The notes beneath the pieces are model-generated. The model had not been told where the DNA came from and did no database searches. It saw only the letters and a list, made by a program, of their open reading frames with translations. The translations under genes and the position numbers were made by a program. From Microbacterium terregens (GTDB lineage Bacteria; Pseudomonadota; Alphaproteobacteria; Sphingomonadales; Sphingomonadaceae), in the NCBI RefSeq assembly GCF_027922045.1, contig NZ_BSEX01000006.1, positions 254,665-318,664 on the forward strand: a DNA stretch of 64,000 nucleotides, read 5' to 3'. Every line of letters begins with the position of its first letter. The first letter of the stretch is position 1. This document shows, piece after piece, positions 54,338 to 62,378 of the stretch.

Positions 54338-57300
54338 ATGAAGATCTGGGGGATTTCCAAGGGCGCGCTGGCGATCGCATGTGCGGCGCCGGTGACGGCT
54401 CAGGCGCAACCGGTGGCGACGCCGGCAGCCGCCGTGCGCTTCGACATCGGGGCGTCGGATCTGCGGTCGGCGCTGTCGCACTTCTCGCGCGTGACCGGGA
54501 TGCAAGTGGTGGTGGCACCGGCGATGGTGTCGGGCCGCCGGACGAGCGGCGTTCGCGGCGCCTTTACCACGCGCGCGGCGCTCGACCAGCTGCTGCGCGG
54601 CACCAGCCTGGTCGCCTCCGTGCGCGGCGGCGTGGCCATTCTGAAGCCGCAGGCGAACCTGTCGGTCCCGCGGCCCATCCCGGCCGCAGCCGTGCGTCCG
54701 GCGCCGGTCGTGCAGGACAGTGCCTCCTATGTATCCGGAGCGTCGGATGAACTGTCGACCGAGGAGGTCGTCGTCACAGGCTTTCGGCAGAGCATCGCCG
54801 AGGCGCAGCAGCTCAAGCGCAACGCGGTGGGTGCCGAGGACGATATCGTCGCCACCGACATCGCCGCCTTTCCCGACCTGAACCTGGCGGAATCGCTGCA
54901 GCGTATCCCCGGAATCACCATCACCCGCGACAGCGGCGAGGGCCGGCAGATCGCGCTGCGCGGCTTGGGCGCCGACTTCACCCGCACCCAGCTCAATGGC
55001 ATGGAAGTGCTGGGCAACACCGCGTCGGGTATGGACAATCGCGGTGGCGTCAGCCGGTCGCGCTCATTCGACTACAGCCTCTTCGCGTCGGAGCTGTTCA
55101 GCCGCGTCTCCGTACAGAAATCCTATTCGGCCGAGCAGGACGAAGGCGGCATCGCCGGCACGGTGCAACTCACCACCGCCAAGCCGTTCGACTATGACGG
55201 TGCCAAGTTCGTCGTGTCGGCCAAGGGGCAGACCAACACCAACACCAGCGGCGTGACGCCGCGCCTGGTGGGCTTGGTGTCCGAACGTTGGGGCGATTTC
55301 GGCGCACTGTTCTCGGTCGCGTACAGCCACATCCGAAACAACGAATATGGCTACCGCAACTGGGGCTGGGGCCTCACCAAATATGCGCCGAAGAACATCG
55401 CCCCGGGCATTGATGCCGCCACGCGGGCGAACCTCTTGGCGGGCGTTTGGCAGCCGACCGCCCAGTCGCCGTCGAGCTGGTACACGGATCGTCGCCGACT
55501 GGGCGTGACGTCCGCGGTTCAATATCATCCGGGCGACCGCTTCAAGATCGATGTCGACCTGCTCTACGGCCGGCTGTGGGATCATCGCGACGGCTATGCA
55601 ATCGCCAGCGCCGGTGCCAATCCGCTGACCGGCACGTCGATCAACGGCACGCAGATCATCCAGAGCGCGGTGATCGACGACACCAACACCCTGCGCGCGG
55701 CGAGCTTCACGGGCATCGACCAGCGTTCCGAGCACCACATCGTCGAGAACCACACCGACTTCTACCAGACGGTCGCCAATGCCGAGTGGAAGCCGACCGA
55801 CCGGCTGACGATCCACGCGCTCGCCGGCTTCGAGCAGTCCGACTTCGCCCAGCCCGTGTTCGACAAGGTGTTCATGGAGGCCAAGAACATGGCCTTCAGC
55901 TATGACACGCGCCCCGACCGGCCGTTCAACACCTATGGCAAGGACCTGACCGATCCGAACAACTGGCAGTTGCAGCGGCTGGACGTCCAGGAGAACGAGA
56001 TCGTCAACCGCTACACCAACGGCCAGCTTGAGGCGGCCTGGCAGCTGAACGACGCGCTGACGCTAAAGGCGGGCGGCGCGTACAAGCATTTCGTGAACAG
56101 CGGCTACACTTGGGCGAACAAGGTGTTCCACAATGTGCCCGGCCTCACCCCGATCCCGAACGACCTGAAGCAGCTGGTCGGGGTCGACACCACGATCCAA
56201 TATATCGTCGGCAATGTGGACGGCACCTATGCCTATATCGGCGACAAGCGGAACCTGACCGCGGCCAACCTGCAGGCCGGCAGCGATTATCGGGTGGACG
56301 AAGAGACCTGGGCCGGGTTCGCGCAGCTCAACCTCGACACGGAGCTCGGCGGCATGCGGCTGCGCGCCAATGCGGGCGTGCGCTACTACTCGACCGACCT
56401 GACCTCGTCGGGCAATCTCGCGACCGGCGCCGGCTTCGTGCCGGTGTCGATCCAGAACAACAGCGGCGGCTGGCTGCCCGCCGCCAATGTCGCACTGGAC
56501 GTGGCGCGCGACGTCGTGCTGCGTGTCAGCGCCAGCCGCAACGTCAACCGGCCCGGCCTCGGTGATCTCGCCGCTGCAGGATCGATCACGACCCGCCCGA
56601 ACGGCGGCTCGCTCAGCCTGGGCAACCCGTTCCTGAAGCCCTTCAAAGCGACTTCAGTCGAGGGTTCAGCCGAATGGTACATGGACAGCGACGGTTTCGC
56701 GTCGGTGGCCTTCTTCTACAAAAGCATGGATAGCTTCATCACCTCGTCATCGCAGCAGATACCTTATGGCGAGACCGGGCTGCCGCTGTCGCTGCTGATC
56801 CAGGGCCAGGACGCCAGCACGCCCTATGATGTCAGCCAGCCGATCAACGGCCCCGGCGCCGACATCAAGGGGGTCGAGGTCGCGTTCCAGCATGACTTCA
56901 CCTTCCTGCCCGGGGCGCTCAAGGACTTGGGCGTGGTCGTGAACGGCACCTGGTTCGATGGGGAACGGACCGCCTTCTACACCACCGGCGGCGTGACGAG
57001 CTCACGCGTGCTGCCGCTCGACAACCTATCGAAGTGGGCGTTCAACGCGACGCTCTATTACGAGAACCCGGTTTGGGGCGCCCGCATCTCCAGCGCCTAT
57101 CGCGACCGCTATCTGACCGGTGCTGGCAACGCGCTCGCGAATTCGGGCGGCGGCATCAAGGCGACCAACAACGTCGACTTCCAGGCGCACGTCAACCTGC
57201 TGCCCAACGTCCGCCTGATCGCCGAGGGCATCAACCTGACCAACCAGCCGATCGAGCAATTCTCCAGCCTGCTCGATGCCGAGCGCCGGGAGGTCTACAC

Positions 57301-57346
57301 CACGAGCGGCCGTACCTTCGCGCTCGGGGTTAGCGCGGAGTTCTGA
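54338..57346 (+). CDS. TonB-dependent transducer with STN domain
   Basis: A 1002-residue outer-membrane receptor: signal peptide, STN/secretin domain (about 33-105, VRFDIGASDLRSALSHFSR), linker, TonB-box-like EEVVVTGFRQ, plug (LNLAESLQRIPGITITRD) and barrel ending GVSAEF. STN lets it signal through FecR to the sigma factor encoded upstream (111 bases from the FecR stop). The plug and length resemble sugar receptors rather than siderophore receptors, so an iron ligand is not assured. Ends before a strong hairpin. Confidence 0.94.
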   Translation: MKIWGISKGALAIACAAPVTAQAQPVATPAAAVRFDIGASDLRSALSHFSRVTGMQVVVAPAMVSGRRTSGVRGAFTTRAALDQLLRGTSLVASVRGGVAILKPQANLSVPRPIPAAAVRPAPVVQDSASYVSGASDELSTEEVVVTGFRQSIAEAQQLKRNAVGAEDDIVATDIAAFPDLNLAESLQRIPGITITRDSGEGRQIALRGLGADFTRTQLNGMEVLGNTASGMDNRGGVSRSRSFDYSLFASELFSRVSVQKSYSAEQDEGGIAGTVQLTTAKPFDYDGAKFVVSAKGQTNTNTSGVTPRLVGLVSERWGDFGALFSVAYSHIRNNEYGYRNWGWGLTKYAPKNIAPGIDAATRANLLAGVWQPTAQSPSSWYTDRRRLGVTSAVQYHPGDRFKIDVDLLYGRLWDHRDGYAIASAGANPLTGTSINGTQIIQSAVIDDTNTLRAASFTGIDQRSEHHIVENHTDFYQTVANAEWKPTDRLTIHALAGFEQSDFAQPVFDKVFMEAKNMAFSYDTRPDRPFNTYGKDLTDPNNWQLQRLDVQENEIVNRYTNGQLEAAWQLNDALTLKAGGAYKHFVNSGYTWANKVFHNVPGLTPIPNDLKQLVGVDTTIQYIVGNVDGTYAYIGDKRNLTAANLQAGSDYRVDEETWAGFAQLNLDTELGGMRLRANAGVRYYSTDLTSSGNLATGAGFVPVSIQNNSGGWLPAANVALDVARDVVLRVSASRNVNRPGLGDLAAAGSITTRPNGGSLSLGNPFLKPFKATSVEGSAEWYMDSDGFASVAFFYKSMDSFITSSSQQIPYGETGLPLSLLIQGQDASTPYDVSQPINGPGADIKGVEVAFQHDFTFLPGALKDLGVVVNGTWFDGERTAFYTTGGVTSSRVLPLDNLSKWAFNATLYYENPVWGARISSAYRDRYLTGAGNALANSGGGIKATNNVDFQAHVNLLPNVRLIAEGINLTNQPIEQFSSLLDAERREVYTTSGRTFALGVSAEF

Positions 57347-57361
57347 GGCACCCGCAAGGAA

Positions 57362-57392
57362 GCACCGGAGGACGCCAGGCGTTCTCCGGTGC
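57362..57392. terminator. Bidirectional hairpin between convergent genes
   Basis: A 15-base near-perfect stem (GCACCGGAGGACGCC and GGCGTTCTCCGGTGC, one G-T position) lies between the receptor stop and the convergent small membrane-anchored gene. No clear T run on either strand. Confidence 0.65.
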
Positions 57393-57412
57393 CTCCGCCT
57401 GCCCGGCCCCTT

Positions 57413-57898
57413 CTATCGGGGTTGCGCAAGCGCCACTGCCAAGCGAATGTGGAAGAGATTGTCGCCCACCTCCTCCATCTGAACGGGACCCAAGGTCCGG
57501 TATCCGTCCGCTTGTATCCGCCGGGCGAGGCCGCCGAGCAGCATTTCCTGCCGCTTCTCCAGGAACGCCGTGTCGGTCGGCGGCGGGATCGTTGCCGTGA
57601 CGCCGCAGCCCTGCGCATCGCAGCCGAACTCGACGTCCGTCAGCAGCGGATAGGCTTCGCGGACATGGCCCACGACCGTGTCTGGCGGGGTCGGCAGCGT
57701 CGCTGCCGGCGCGGCCATAGCGGCTCGGGGCTGCGAAAGGCGGGGTGAAGCGGCCGCCGGGCGCTGGATCACGATCCCCTCGACCTCCGCCGGTTCCTCC
57801 TCCGACTGCACAAACCAAATCCCGGCGACGACCAGAGCCGCCGCCACCGCCCACCCCAGCATCGGCATGCTACCGCGCTGTTCGCGATGTGCTTGCAT
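57413..57898 (-). CDS. Membrane-anchored periplasmic hypothetical protein
   Basis: A 161-residue protein: one N-terminal hydrophobic helix (MLGWAVAAALVVAGIWFV, about 13-30), a Pro/Ala-rich linker and a soluble domain with a Cys pair (FGCDAQGCGVTA) that could be disulfide-linked in the periplasm. GGGAG five bases before ATG 57898 fixes the start; the longer frame upstream is antisense to the NPP1-like gene. No family recognised. It follows the NPP1-like gene on the minus strand, but a strong hairpin separates them. Confidence 0.65.
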   Translation of the reverse strand: MQAHREQRGSMPMLGWAVAAALVVAGIWFVQSEEEPAEVEGIVIQRPAAASPRLSQPRAAMAAPAATLPTPPDTVVGHVREAYPLLTDVEFGCDAQGCGVTATIPPPTDTAFLEKRQEMLLGGLARRIQADGYRTLGPVQMEEVGDNLFHIRLAVALAQPR

Positions 57899-57917
57899 CG
57901 AAACTCCCAAAAGCAAA

Positions 57918-57950
57918 GGCTGGCCGGGCGGTTGAACCGTCCGGCCAGCC
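57918..57950 (-). terminator. Rho-independent terminator of the NPP1-like gene
   Basis: A 16-base near-perfect GC stem (GGCTGGCC at one end, GGCCAGCC at the other) lies 46 bases after the NPP1-like stop. On the minus strand it is followed by TTTGCTTTTG, a T-rich run suiting intrinsic termination. Confidence 0.7.
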
Positions 57951-57996
57951 GATCCGCAACGCATTCGCCGCCGCAATGCTCGCGGCGACGGTCGGC

Positions 57997-58854
57997 TCAG
58001 CAGATGGTCGAGCCGGCCGGGCATCCCGGCGAGTTCGGACCGGAATCGAGGTTCGGATTGAAGCCCGGCGTGATGCCGGTGTTGAGCGCGGCGGCGAGCA
58101 CGCCCGCGAAGCGCGAGTCCTTGTTGTCGAAATTTGCGCCGCCGAACACATCGCCCGATACGGCGTCGCGCACGCTGCGCGACGGATAGCCGTTCCAGCT
58201 GACCAGCGGCTGGATCACCCACCGGCCGGTGCCGTTCTCGGGCGGCTCGTCGCCGTTGTCGGTCTTGGAAAAGCGCCAAAGGTGCGAAAAGCCCCAAGTT
58301 TCGTAGTGAAACACCAGCTTTACATGCTCGCCGCTCGCGTCGCTCTGGAAGCGGAGTTGGCCACCGCTGGTAGCACGAGTGTCCCAATCGCCGTGATCGC
58401 CGCGCGTGACGCCCACCACTTTGCTGTTCGTGCCCTGGTCGGTCGTCCACACGATGATGGATTCCCAGTCAAAGGCGTGGGAGAAATCCGATTGCCAGAA
58501 GTAGCTGTAGACTCGCGCGCAATAGCCGTTGTTGCAGCGCGCGCGCACATAGACGTTGCTGGTCGCCAGATAATTGGGGTTGCGGCAGGAAGCCGGCGGG
58601 CGCGTTGCATAGGTCGACGCCCCGCCGCTGACGGCGCCCGAAGCGTTCACCGCCGGAACGTTGAAGCAGACGTCGGTGTCGAAATCGACGGCCGGCTGGA
58701 ACCGCTTGTCCAACGCCGTCGCCATCTCGGGCAGGGGTGCTACCGGCGCCGGCCAGCCCTGCGCCTGTGCGGCCGATGGCTGCAGCAGGGCGCCAGAAGC
58801 GACGAGAGATAGAGAAAAAAGCGACGCCCAGTGGGCATCATCCAAGTTCTTCAT
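57997..58854 (-). CDS. Secreted NPP1/NLP-like protein (Nep1-like)
   Basis: A 285-residue exported protein. After a signal peptide (to about residue 32) comes an NPP1-type domain: DFDTDVCFNVPAV, YFWQSDFSHAFDWE (120-131), VVGVTRGDHGDW. NLP proteins of oomycetes, fungi and some bacteria carry GHRHDWE; here the site is SHAFDWE, keeping the first His and DWE but not the central R and H. Four Cys (63, 90, 107, 112) could form disulfides. NLPs of plant pathogens are membrane-disrupting toxins, but with these changes toxicity cannot be assumed. Convergent with the sigma/FecR/receptor operon. Confidence 0.82.
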   Translation of the reverse strand: MKNLDDAHWASLFSLSLVASGALLQPSAAQAQGWPAPVAPLPEMATALDKRFQPAVDFDTDVCFNVPAVNASGAVSGGASTYATRPPASCRNPNYLATSNVYVRARCNNGYCARVYSYFWQSDFSHAFDWESIIVWTTDQGTNSKVVGVTRGDHGDWDTRATSGGQLRFQSDASGEHVKLVFHYETWGFSHLWRFSKTDNGDEPPENGTGRWVIQPLVSWNGYPSRSVRDAVSGDVFGGANFDNKDSRFAGVLAAALNTGITPGFNPNLDSGPNSPGCPAGSTIC

Positions 58855-59448
58855 GCAAACTCCTCCTTTGCGAGGCGTCGTACGATCACCTCAATAGAAA
58901 GAATGCAACGCACTTGTTAAGCCGTCGTGACAATAGACTTCGGGAGTTCTTAATAACCAATCATACCTTGGCGAATCTTATTGTGGATGATTCGACGCCA
59001 TTTCGCATCTTCGACCATCAACGTAAAAACAGCGCGAAGTTCATTTGGGAACACGTCGCAGGGGCAGCAATCCGCACCCCTGGAGCAAACTCGTCTAGGT
59101 TAAAGACGGACTCGCTTGACGGGATGGGACAAAAATATTTTCGGACGCACGGCTCCGCCCACCCATAACAAATCCGCGCAAATCATGACGAGGCCGTTGC
59201 CCTTCCTCCCCGGTGGTCAAGCGGCTGAAAAGACCCAATTTCGGTCATTCAGTGCCTGCACGGGTCGTCCAACTTCAGACACTTGATCATGTGTCGAATT
59301 GACGCGCTCCGCAGGCGCACGTCGCGCTGGACCGCCTGAGCGGAATTTTCCGGTTCACCCGCTTTCGCTTGTGAAGGCTATTGAGCCGCAGGCAGGCAGC
59401 ACGACTGTTGCGGCTCCCCTGGCGCCTCGTCCTATCGTTCCGTCGGAA
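58855..59448. other. 594-base intergenic region, AT-richer
   Basis: No convincing gene; the frames that cross it lack codon bias and ribosome sites. The left part, upstream of the NPP1-like ATG, is AT-rich and should hold its promoter. The right part carries a dispersed repeat copy (59167-59255). Confidence 0.45.
59167..59255. repeat. Dispersed intergenic repeat, copy 2
   Basis: Matches 38154-38245 in an ordered set of blocks (ACAAAT, GCGCAA, ACGAGGC, then GCGGCTGAAAAGACCCA and CGGTCA). The middle 30 bases differ, as expected of an old or structured element. Boundaries are approximate. Confidence 0.55.
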
Positions 59449-60357
59449 TCAGGCCACCGAAAGCTCGTTGGCCGCCACATCAGAAATGAGCGCTCGCAAC
59501 CAACGGTGGGCGGGATCGTGGCGGTATCGAACATGCCAAGCCATTTCCACGGGGAAGGTTCCAAGGTCGACAGGCGGAGCCAGGACCTTGAGGCGAGGAT
59601 CGTTTTCCAGCCGTCGGCAGATCAGCTTGGGGAGAGTGGCGCAGTAATCGGTCACCGCCACCATCTCCGCGACGGCGAAGAAGTTGGTTACGGAGATGGC
59701 GACGTCGCGTTTCAGCTGCTGCTGGGCCAGTGCCTGGAACAGCCCTGCGCGCATCCGGCCCGGCGGCACGACATTGACGTGCCTCAACGACTCAAACTGA
59801 TCGCGCGTGATGCCGCCGCCTATGTCAGGATGATCCGCACGGACGATGCAGGCGAGCCCTTCGTCCATCACATGCTGGACGACCAGATTGTCGGGCGGAT
59901 CGACAATCCGGCCGAGCACCAGAGCCGTCGTGCCGGAGACAACCCCCGTGTCCGTCAGATCGTTGCCATACGGGGTCAGGCGCAGCCTGATGCCGGGCGC
60001 CACCTGCTGAAGCCTTGCGACGATCGCCGGCACCAGCACGAACTCGGCATACCCGTTTGGCGCGATCGTCAGCAGCCGCTCCGCCTGCGCAGGATCGAAC
60101 TCCTGTTGCCCGAGCACAGCGTCATCGAGCCTCGCCAGCGCCTCCGCGATCGCCGGCGCAAGATCCAGCGCGATAGCGGTCGGCTGGATGCCGTAACGCT
60201 CGCGCACGAAAAGCTGATCCTTCATCATCAGGCGCAGCCGCGCGAGCGCGTTGGACAGCGCCGGCTGCGTCATGCCGAGCCGCTCGGCGGCGCGGGTCAC
60301 GCTGCGCTCTTCCATCAGGGCGATGAAGATCGGCAGCAGGTTCAGGTCATACCGCAT
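59449..60357 (-). CDS. LysR-family regulator, divergent from DJ-1/PfpI-like gene
   Basis: A 302-residue LysR-type regulator of the NodD/LeuO-like branch: RYDLNLLPIFIALMEERSVTRAAERLGMTQPALSNALARLR and VRERYGIQPTAIA at the HTH end, then an effector domain. The ATG at 60357 lies 114 bases from the divergent DJ-1/PfpI ATG, so it is the likely controller of that gene and of the ABM gene behind it. The repeated arrangement is the third LysR-oxidoreductase pair in this half of the window. Confidence 0.9.
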   Translation of the reverse strand: MRYDLNLLPIFIALMEERSVTRAAERLGMTQPALSNALARLRLMMKDQLFVRERYGIQPTAIALDLAPAIAEALARLDDAVLGQQEFDPAQAERLLTIAPNGYAEFVLVPAIVARLQQVAPGIRLRLTPYGNDLTDTGVVSGTTALVLGRIVDPPDNLVVQHVMDEGLACIVRADHPDIGGGITRDQFESLRHVNVVPPGRMRAGLFQALAQQQLKRDVAISVTNFFAVAEMVAVTDYCATLPKLICRRLENDPRLKVLAPPVDLGTFPVEMAWHVRYRHDPAHRWLRALISDVAANELSVA

Positions 60358-60471
60358 GTGTTATAGCGTGCGCGGCATATCTTGAATGCACAAGATAAAC
60401 TTCTGCAATGTCTAGTGCAGCGTCATCTTGCCCTCGCCCCGCAGCGAAGCGGGCGTGAAACGGAGGCTCAC

Positions 60472-61272
60472 ATGACCAAGGGTACAGTGCTCGTGACCGG
60501 TTCCAACGCGACCCGCATCGAGCTTCAGGGCGGCGGTTCAGCCGTGATCGGGCAATATCTCAACGAAACCGTGGTGCCGGTGCTGGCGCTGATTGATGCC
60601 GGCTACGACGTGGTGCTCGCCACGCCCCACGGGACCAAGCCGCACATCGACGTAGCGTCGGACTCGGTCGATCATTTTGGCGGCGACGAAGCTGCTTATA
60701 GTCGCGCGAAGACCTTCTTCGCCGATGATCCGACGATGAAACAGGTACGCACGCTGCGCTCGGTAGTGGAGGAAGGGCTGGACCGCCACCTCGGTTTGTT
60801 CGTGCCGGGCGGCCACGCCCCCGCCGTCGATCTAATGCAGGACGAGGACATGGGCATGATCCTGCGCCACTTCCATGAGCGCGCAAAGCCGACCGCGCTC
60901 CTCTGCCACGGTCCGATCGCGGTCACCGCCGCTCTGCCGCAGGCCCGCGCCTTTCGCACCGCGCTGGTCACCGGAAACAAGGCCGAGGCGGCGGAATACG
61001 CCCGCGACTGGGTTTATGCCGGCTATCGAATGACCGTTTTCTCCGCGAGCGAGGAGCACTTCGCCGAGGAGCATCTGCTTCATGGCAAACTGCCCTTCGA
61101 CATGCCCGCCGCGCTTGAAGCCGCGGGTGGCGTGGTGACCACCAACCCGATCGATTTCGAGCCTAACGTCGTTGTCGACCGCGAGCTGATCACCGGCCAG
61201 AACCCGGGTTCGGACCACCGGATCGCCGCCGCCCTGGTGGAAGCGCTCGATCGCCAGCGCACGGGCGCGTGA
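60472..61272 (+). CDS. DJ-1/PfpI-family protein
   Basis: A 266-residue member of the DJ-1/PfpI superfamily: PGGHAPAVDL and nucleophile elbow LCHGP with C145 as the reactive cysteine. Such proteins act as glyoxalase III, chaperone or amidotransferase-like enzymes, and the 266-residue size matches the longer non-PfpI branch. GGAGG five bases before ATG 60472 is strong; the longer in-frame start is not supported. Its stop overlaps a spurious frame only; the ABM gene follows after 71 bases and is probably cotranscribed. Confidence 0.88.
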   Translation: MTKGTVLVTGSNATRIELQGGGSAVIGQYLNETVVPVLALIDAGYDVVLATPHGTKPHIDVASDSVDHFGGDEAAYSRAKTFFADDPTMKQVRTLRSVVEEGLDRHLGLFVPGGHAPAVDLMQDEDMGMILRHFHERAKPTALLCHGPIAVTAALPQARAFRTALVTGNKAEAAEYARDWVYAGYRMTVFSASEEHFAEEHLLHGKLPFDMPAALEAAGGVVTTNPIDFEPNVVVDRELITGQNPGSDHRIAAALVEALDRQRTGA

Positions 61273-61343
61273 AGACGCGCCCGACCGGCGGAGCGCTTCG
61301 ACCGCGCTCCGCCGGCGCAACCCCACTCACAAGGAGCAATTCA

Positions 61344-61640
61344 ATGTCCACTCACGTCAAGATCATGGCCACCCTCGTCCCCAAGCCGGGCAAGGCGGAG
61401 GAACTGCGCACCCTCCTCGACGAGATGATCGGGCTGAGCCGCGCCGAGCCCGGCAACCTGCGATATGACCTGTGGCAGGATCAGGTCGTCCCCGCGCGCT
61501 TCGTCCTCGACGAGCTCTACGCCGATGCCGATGCCGTCGCCGCGCACCGGGCGACGCCGCACTTTCAACGCTACCTGTCGGTCATCAACGACCTCGCCGA
61601 ACGCACGTCCGCGGTGCTCACCCCCATCCAGGTCGCCTGA
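61344..61640 (+). CDS. ABM-domain (antibiotic biosynthesis monooxygenase-like) protein
   Basis: A 98-residue ferredoxin-like dimeric protein of the ABM/YgiN group: VKIMATLVPKPGKAEELRTLLDEMI, PGNLRYDLWQDQVVPARFVLDELY, HRATPHFQRYL. The group includes quinol monooxygenase-like and heme-degrading enzymes, but many members are uncharacterised. AAGGAG eight bases before ATG 61344. Likely the second gene of the DJ-1/PfpI unit, suggesting detoxification of a reactive carbonyl or quinone (inference). Confidence 0.87.
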   Translation: MSTHVKIMATLVPKPGKAEELRTLLDEMIGLSRAEPGNLRYDLWQDQVVPARFVLDELYADADAVAAHRATPHFQRYLSVINDLAERTSAVLTPIQVA

Positions 61641-61718
61641 GGTGCCCTTGGGTGCTGAGGTCCGGTGCGCCTCGGGCGCGACTGCCAGAGCGCTACGGCC
61701 TCGCGCGCCGTCGCGCCC

Positions 61719-61951
61719 GCTGACGAGGCTTACAATGCCGACCGCATCCGCGAGCTGATCCAGACCGCGGCACCACGCCCAACATACCGCTCAAGAGCAA
61801 TCGGCGCTTCAGCAAGCGGCTTTATCGCCAGCGCAACCTGATCGAGAGGTTCTTCTCCAAGCTGAAGCACTTCCGCCGCGTCGGCACCCGCTGCGACGAG
61901 CTCGCAGCCGACTTCCTCGCCATGGTCCAGCTCGCCTCAATGCGGCTGTGA
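61719..61951 (+). pseudogene. Frameshifted 3' remnant of an IS5-family transposase
   Basis: Two frames together encode the end of an IS5-type DDE transposase: DEAYNADRIRELIQT in one frame, then, after a frameshift near 61775, IPLKSNRRFSKRLYRQRNLIERFFSKLK and FRRVGTRCDELAADFLAMVQLAS, ending at TGA 61949-61951. RQRNLIERFFSKLKHFRR carries the C-terminal catalytic Glu motif (YREK-like). The 5' part of the gene is absent; no terminal inverted repeats are seen, so it is a dead fragment. Confidence 0.8.
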
Positions 61952-62378
61952 CTCCGGAACTTATGAGTCTACGCCAAGAGCGAGGCTCTAGCACAGCCGA
62001 AGGAACGAAAACTCCGGGGCCGTGCGATCGACAGAAGCACGCTGATGATGAGCTTTGGCTTCAGATGCCAAGCGTTCGCCGCCGTCCGCCTAGGGCCGCT
62101 ACGAAAGTGGGCATGGCTTGGGCAGCACCGCTGCCGAGTCCAATAAGTCGCTGAAAAAGAGAAAGCTCTGGCGGAGAGGGAGTCCGTAGAAGATCCTCTT
62201 CCGCTGACGTTCGCGAACGATCGCAAATGACCGGATAAGCACTTACTTACAATGGCTTGGCGAACTTCGGTGTTGCTCAGCCGTCCGGGTTGGTTCGCGC
62301 TTGTTCGCCTAGAGCCAAGTTGAAAGTGGGCATAGAAGTGGGCATGAAACAGGTGGAATTCGAACCCTCTGGAGGCTC
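61952..62378. other. 427-base region upstream of the integrase with direct repeats
   Basis: No gene. It separates the transposase remnant from the integrase and carries a pair of imperfect direct repeats (62075-62116 and 62294-62335). A GGTGGAATTCGAACC run at 62352-62366 looks like a tRNA T-arm on the minus strand, but the stem does not pair well, so it is not annotated as a tRNA. Confidence 0.5.
62075..62335. repeat. Imperfect direct repeats, possible integrase arm sites
   Basis: Copies at 62075-62116 and 62294-62335 are exactly 219 bases apart. The best-matching part is GCCTAG.GCC.....GAAAGTGGGCAT, and a third AGTGGGCAT is at 62337-62345 beside the second copy. Their place just before the integrase gene fits arm-type or excisionase-type sites; a decayed tandem duplication is the alternative. 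Confidence 0.5.

Noticed and set aside
58737..59168. 143-residue plus-strand frame in the gap beside the NPP1-like gene
   Set aside because: Starts antisense to the signal-peptide region, lacks ribosome site and codon bias.
62340..62372. Possible tRNA 3' end on the minus strand before the integrase
   Set aside because: T-loop TTCGAAT is present, but the stem pairs only in part and no acceptor or anticodon arm is found.
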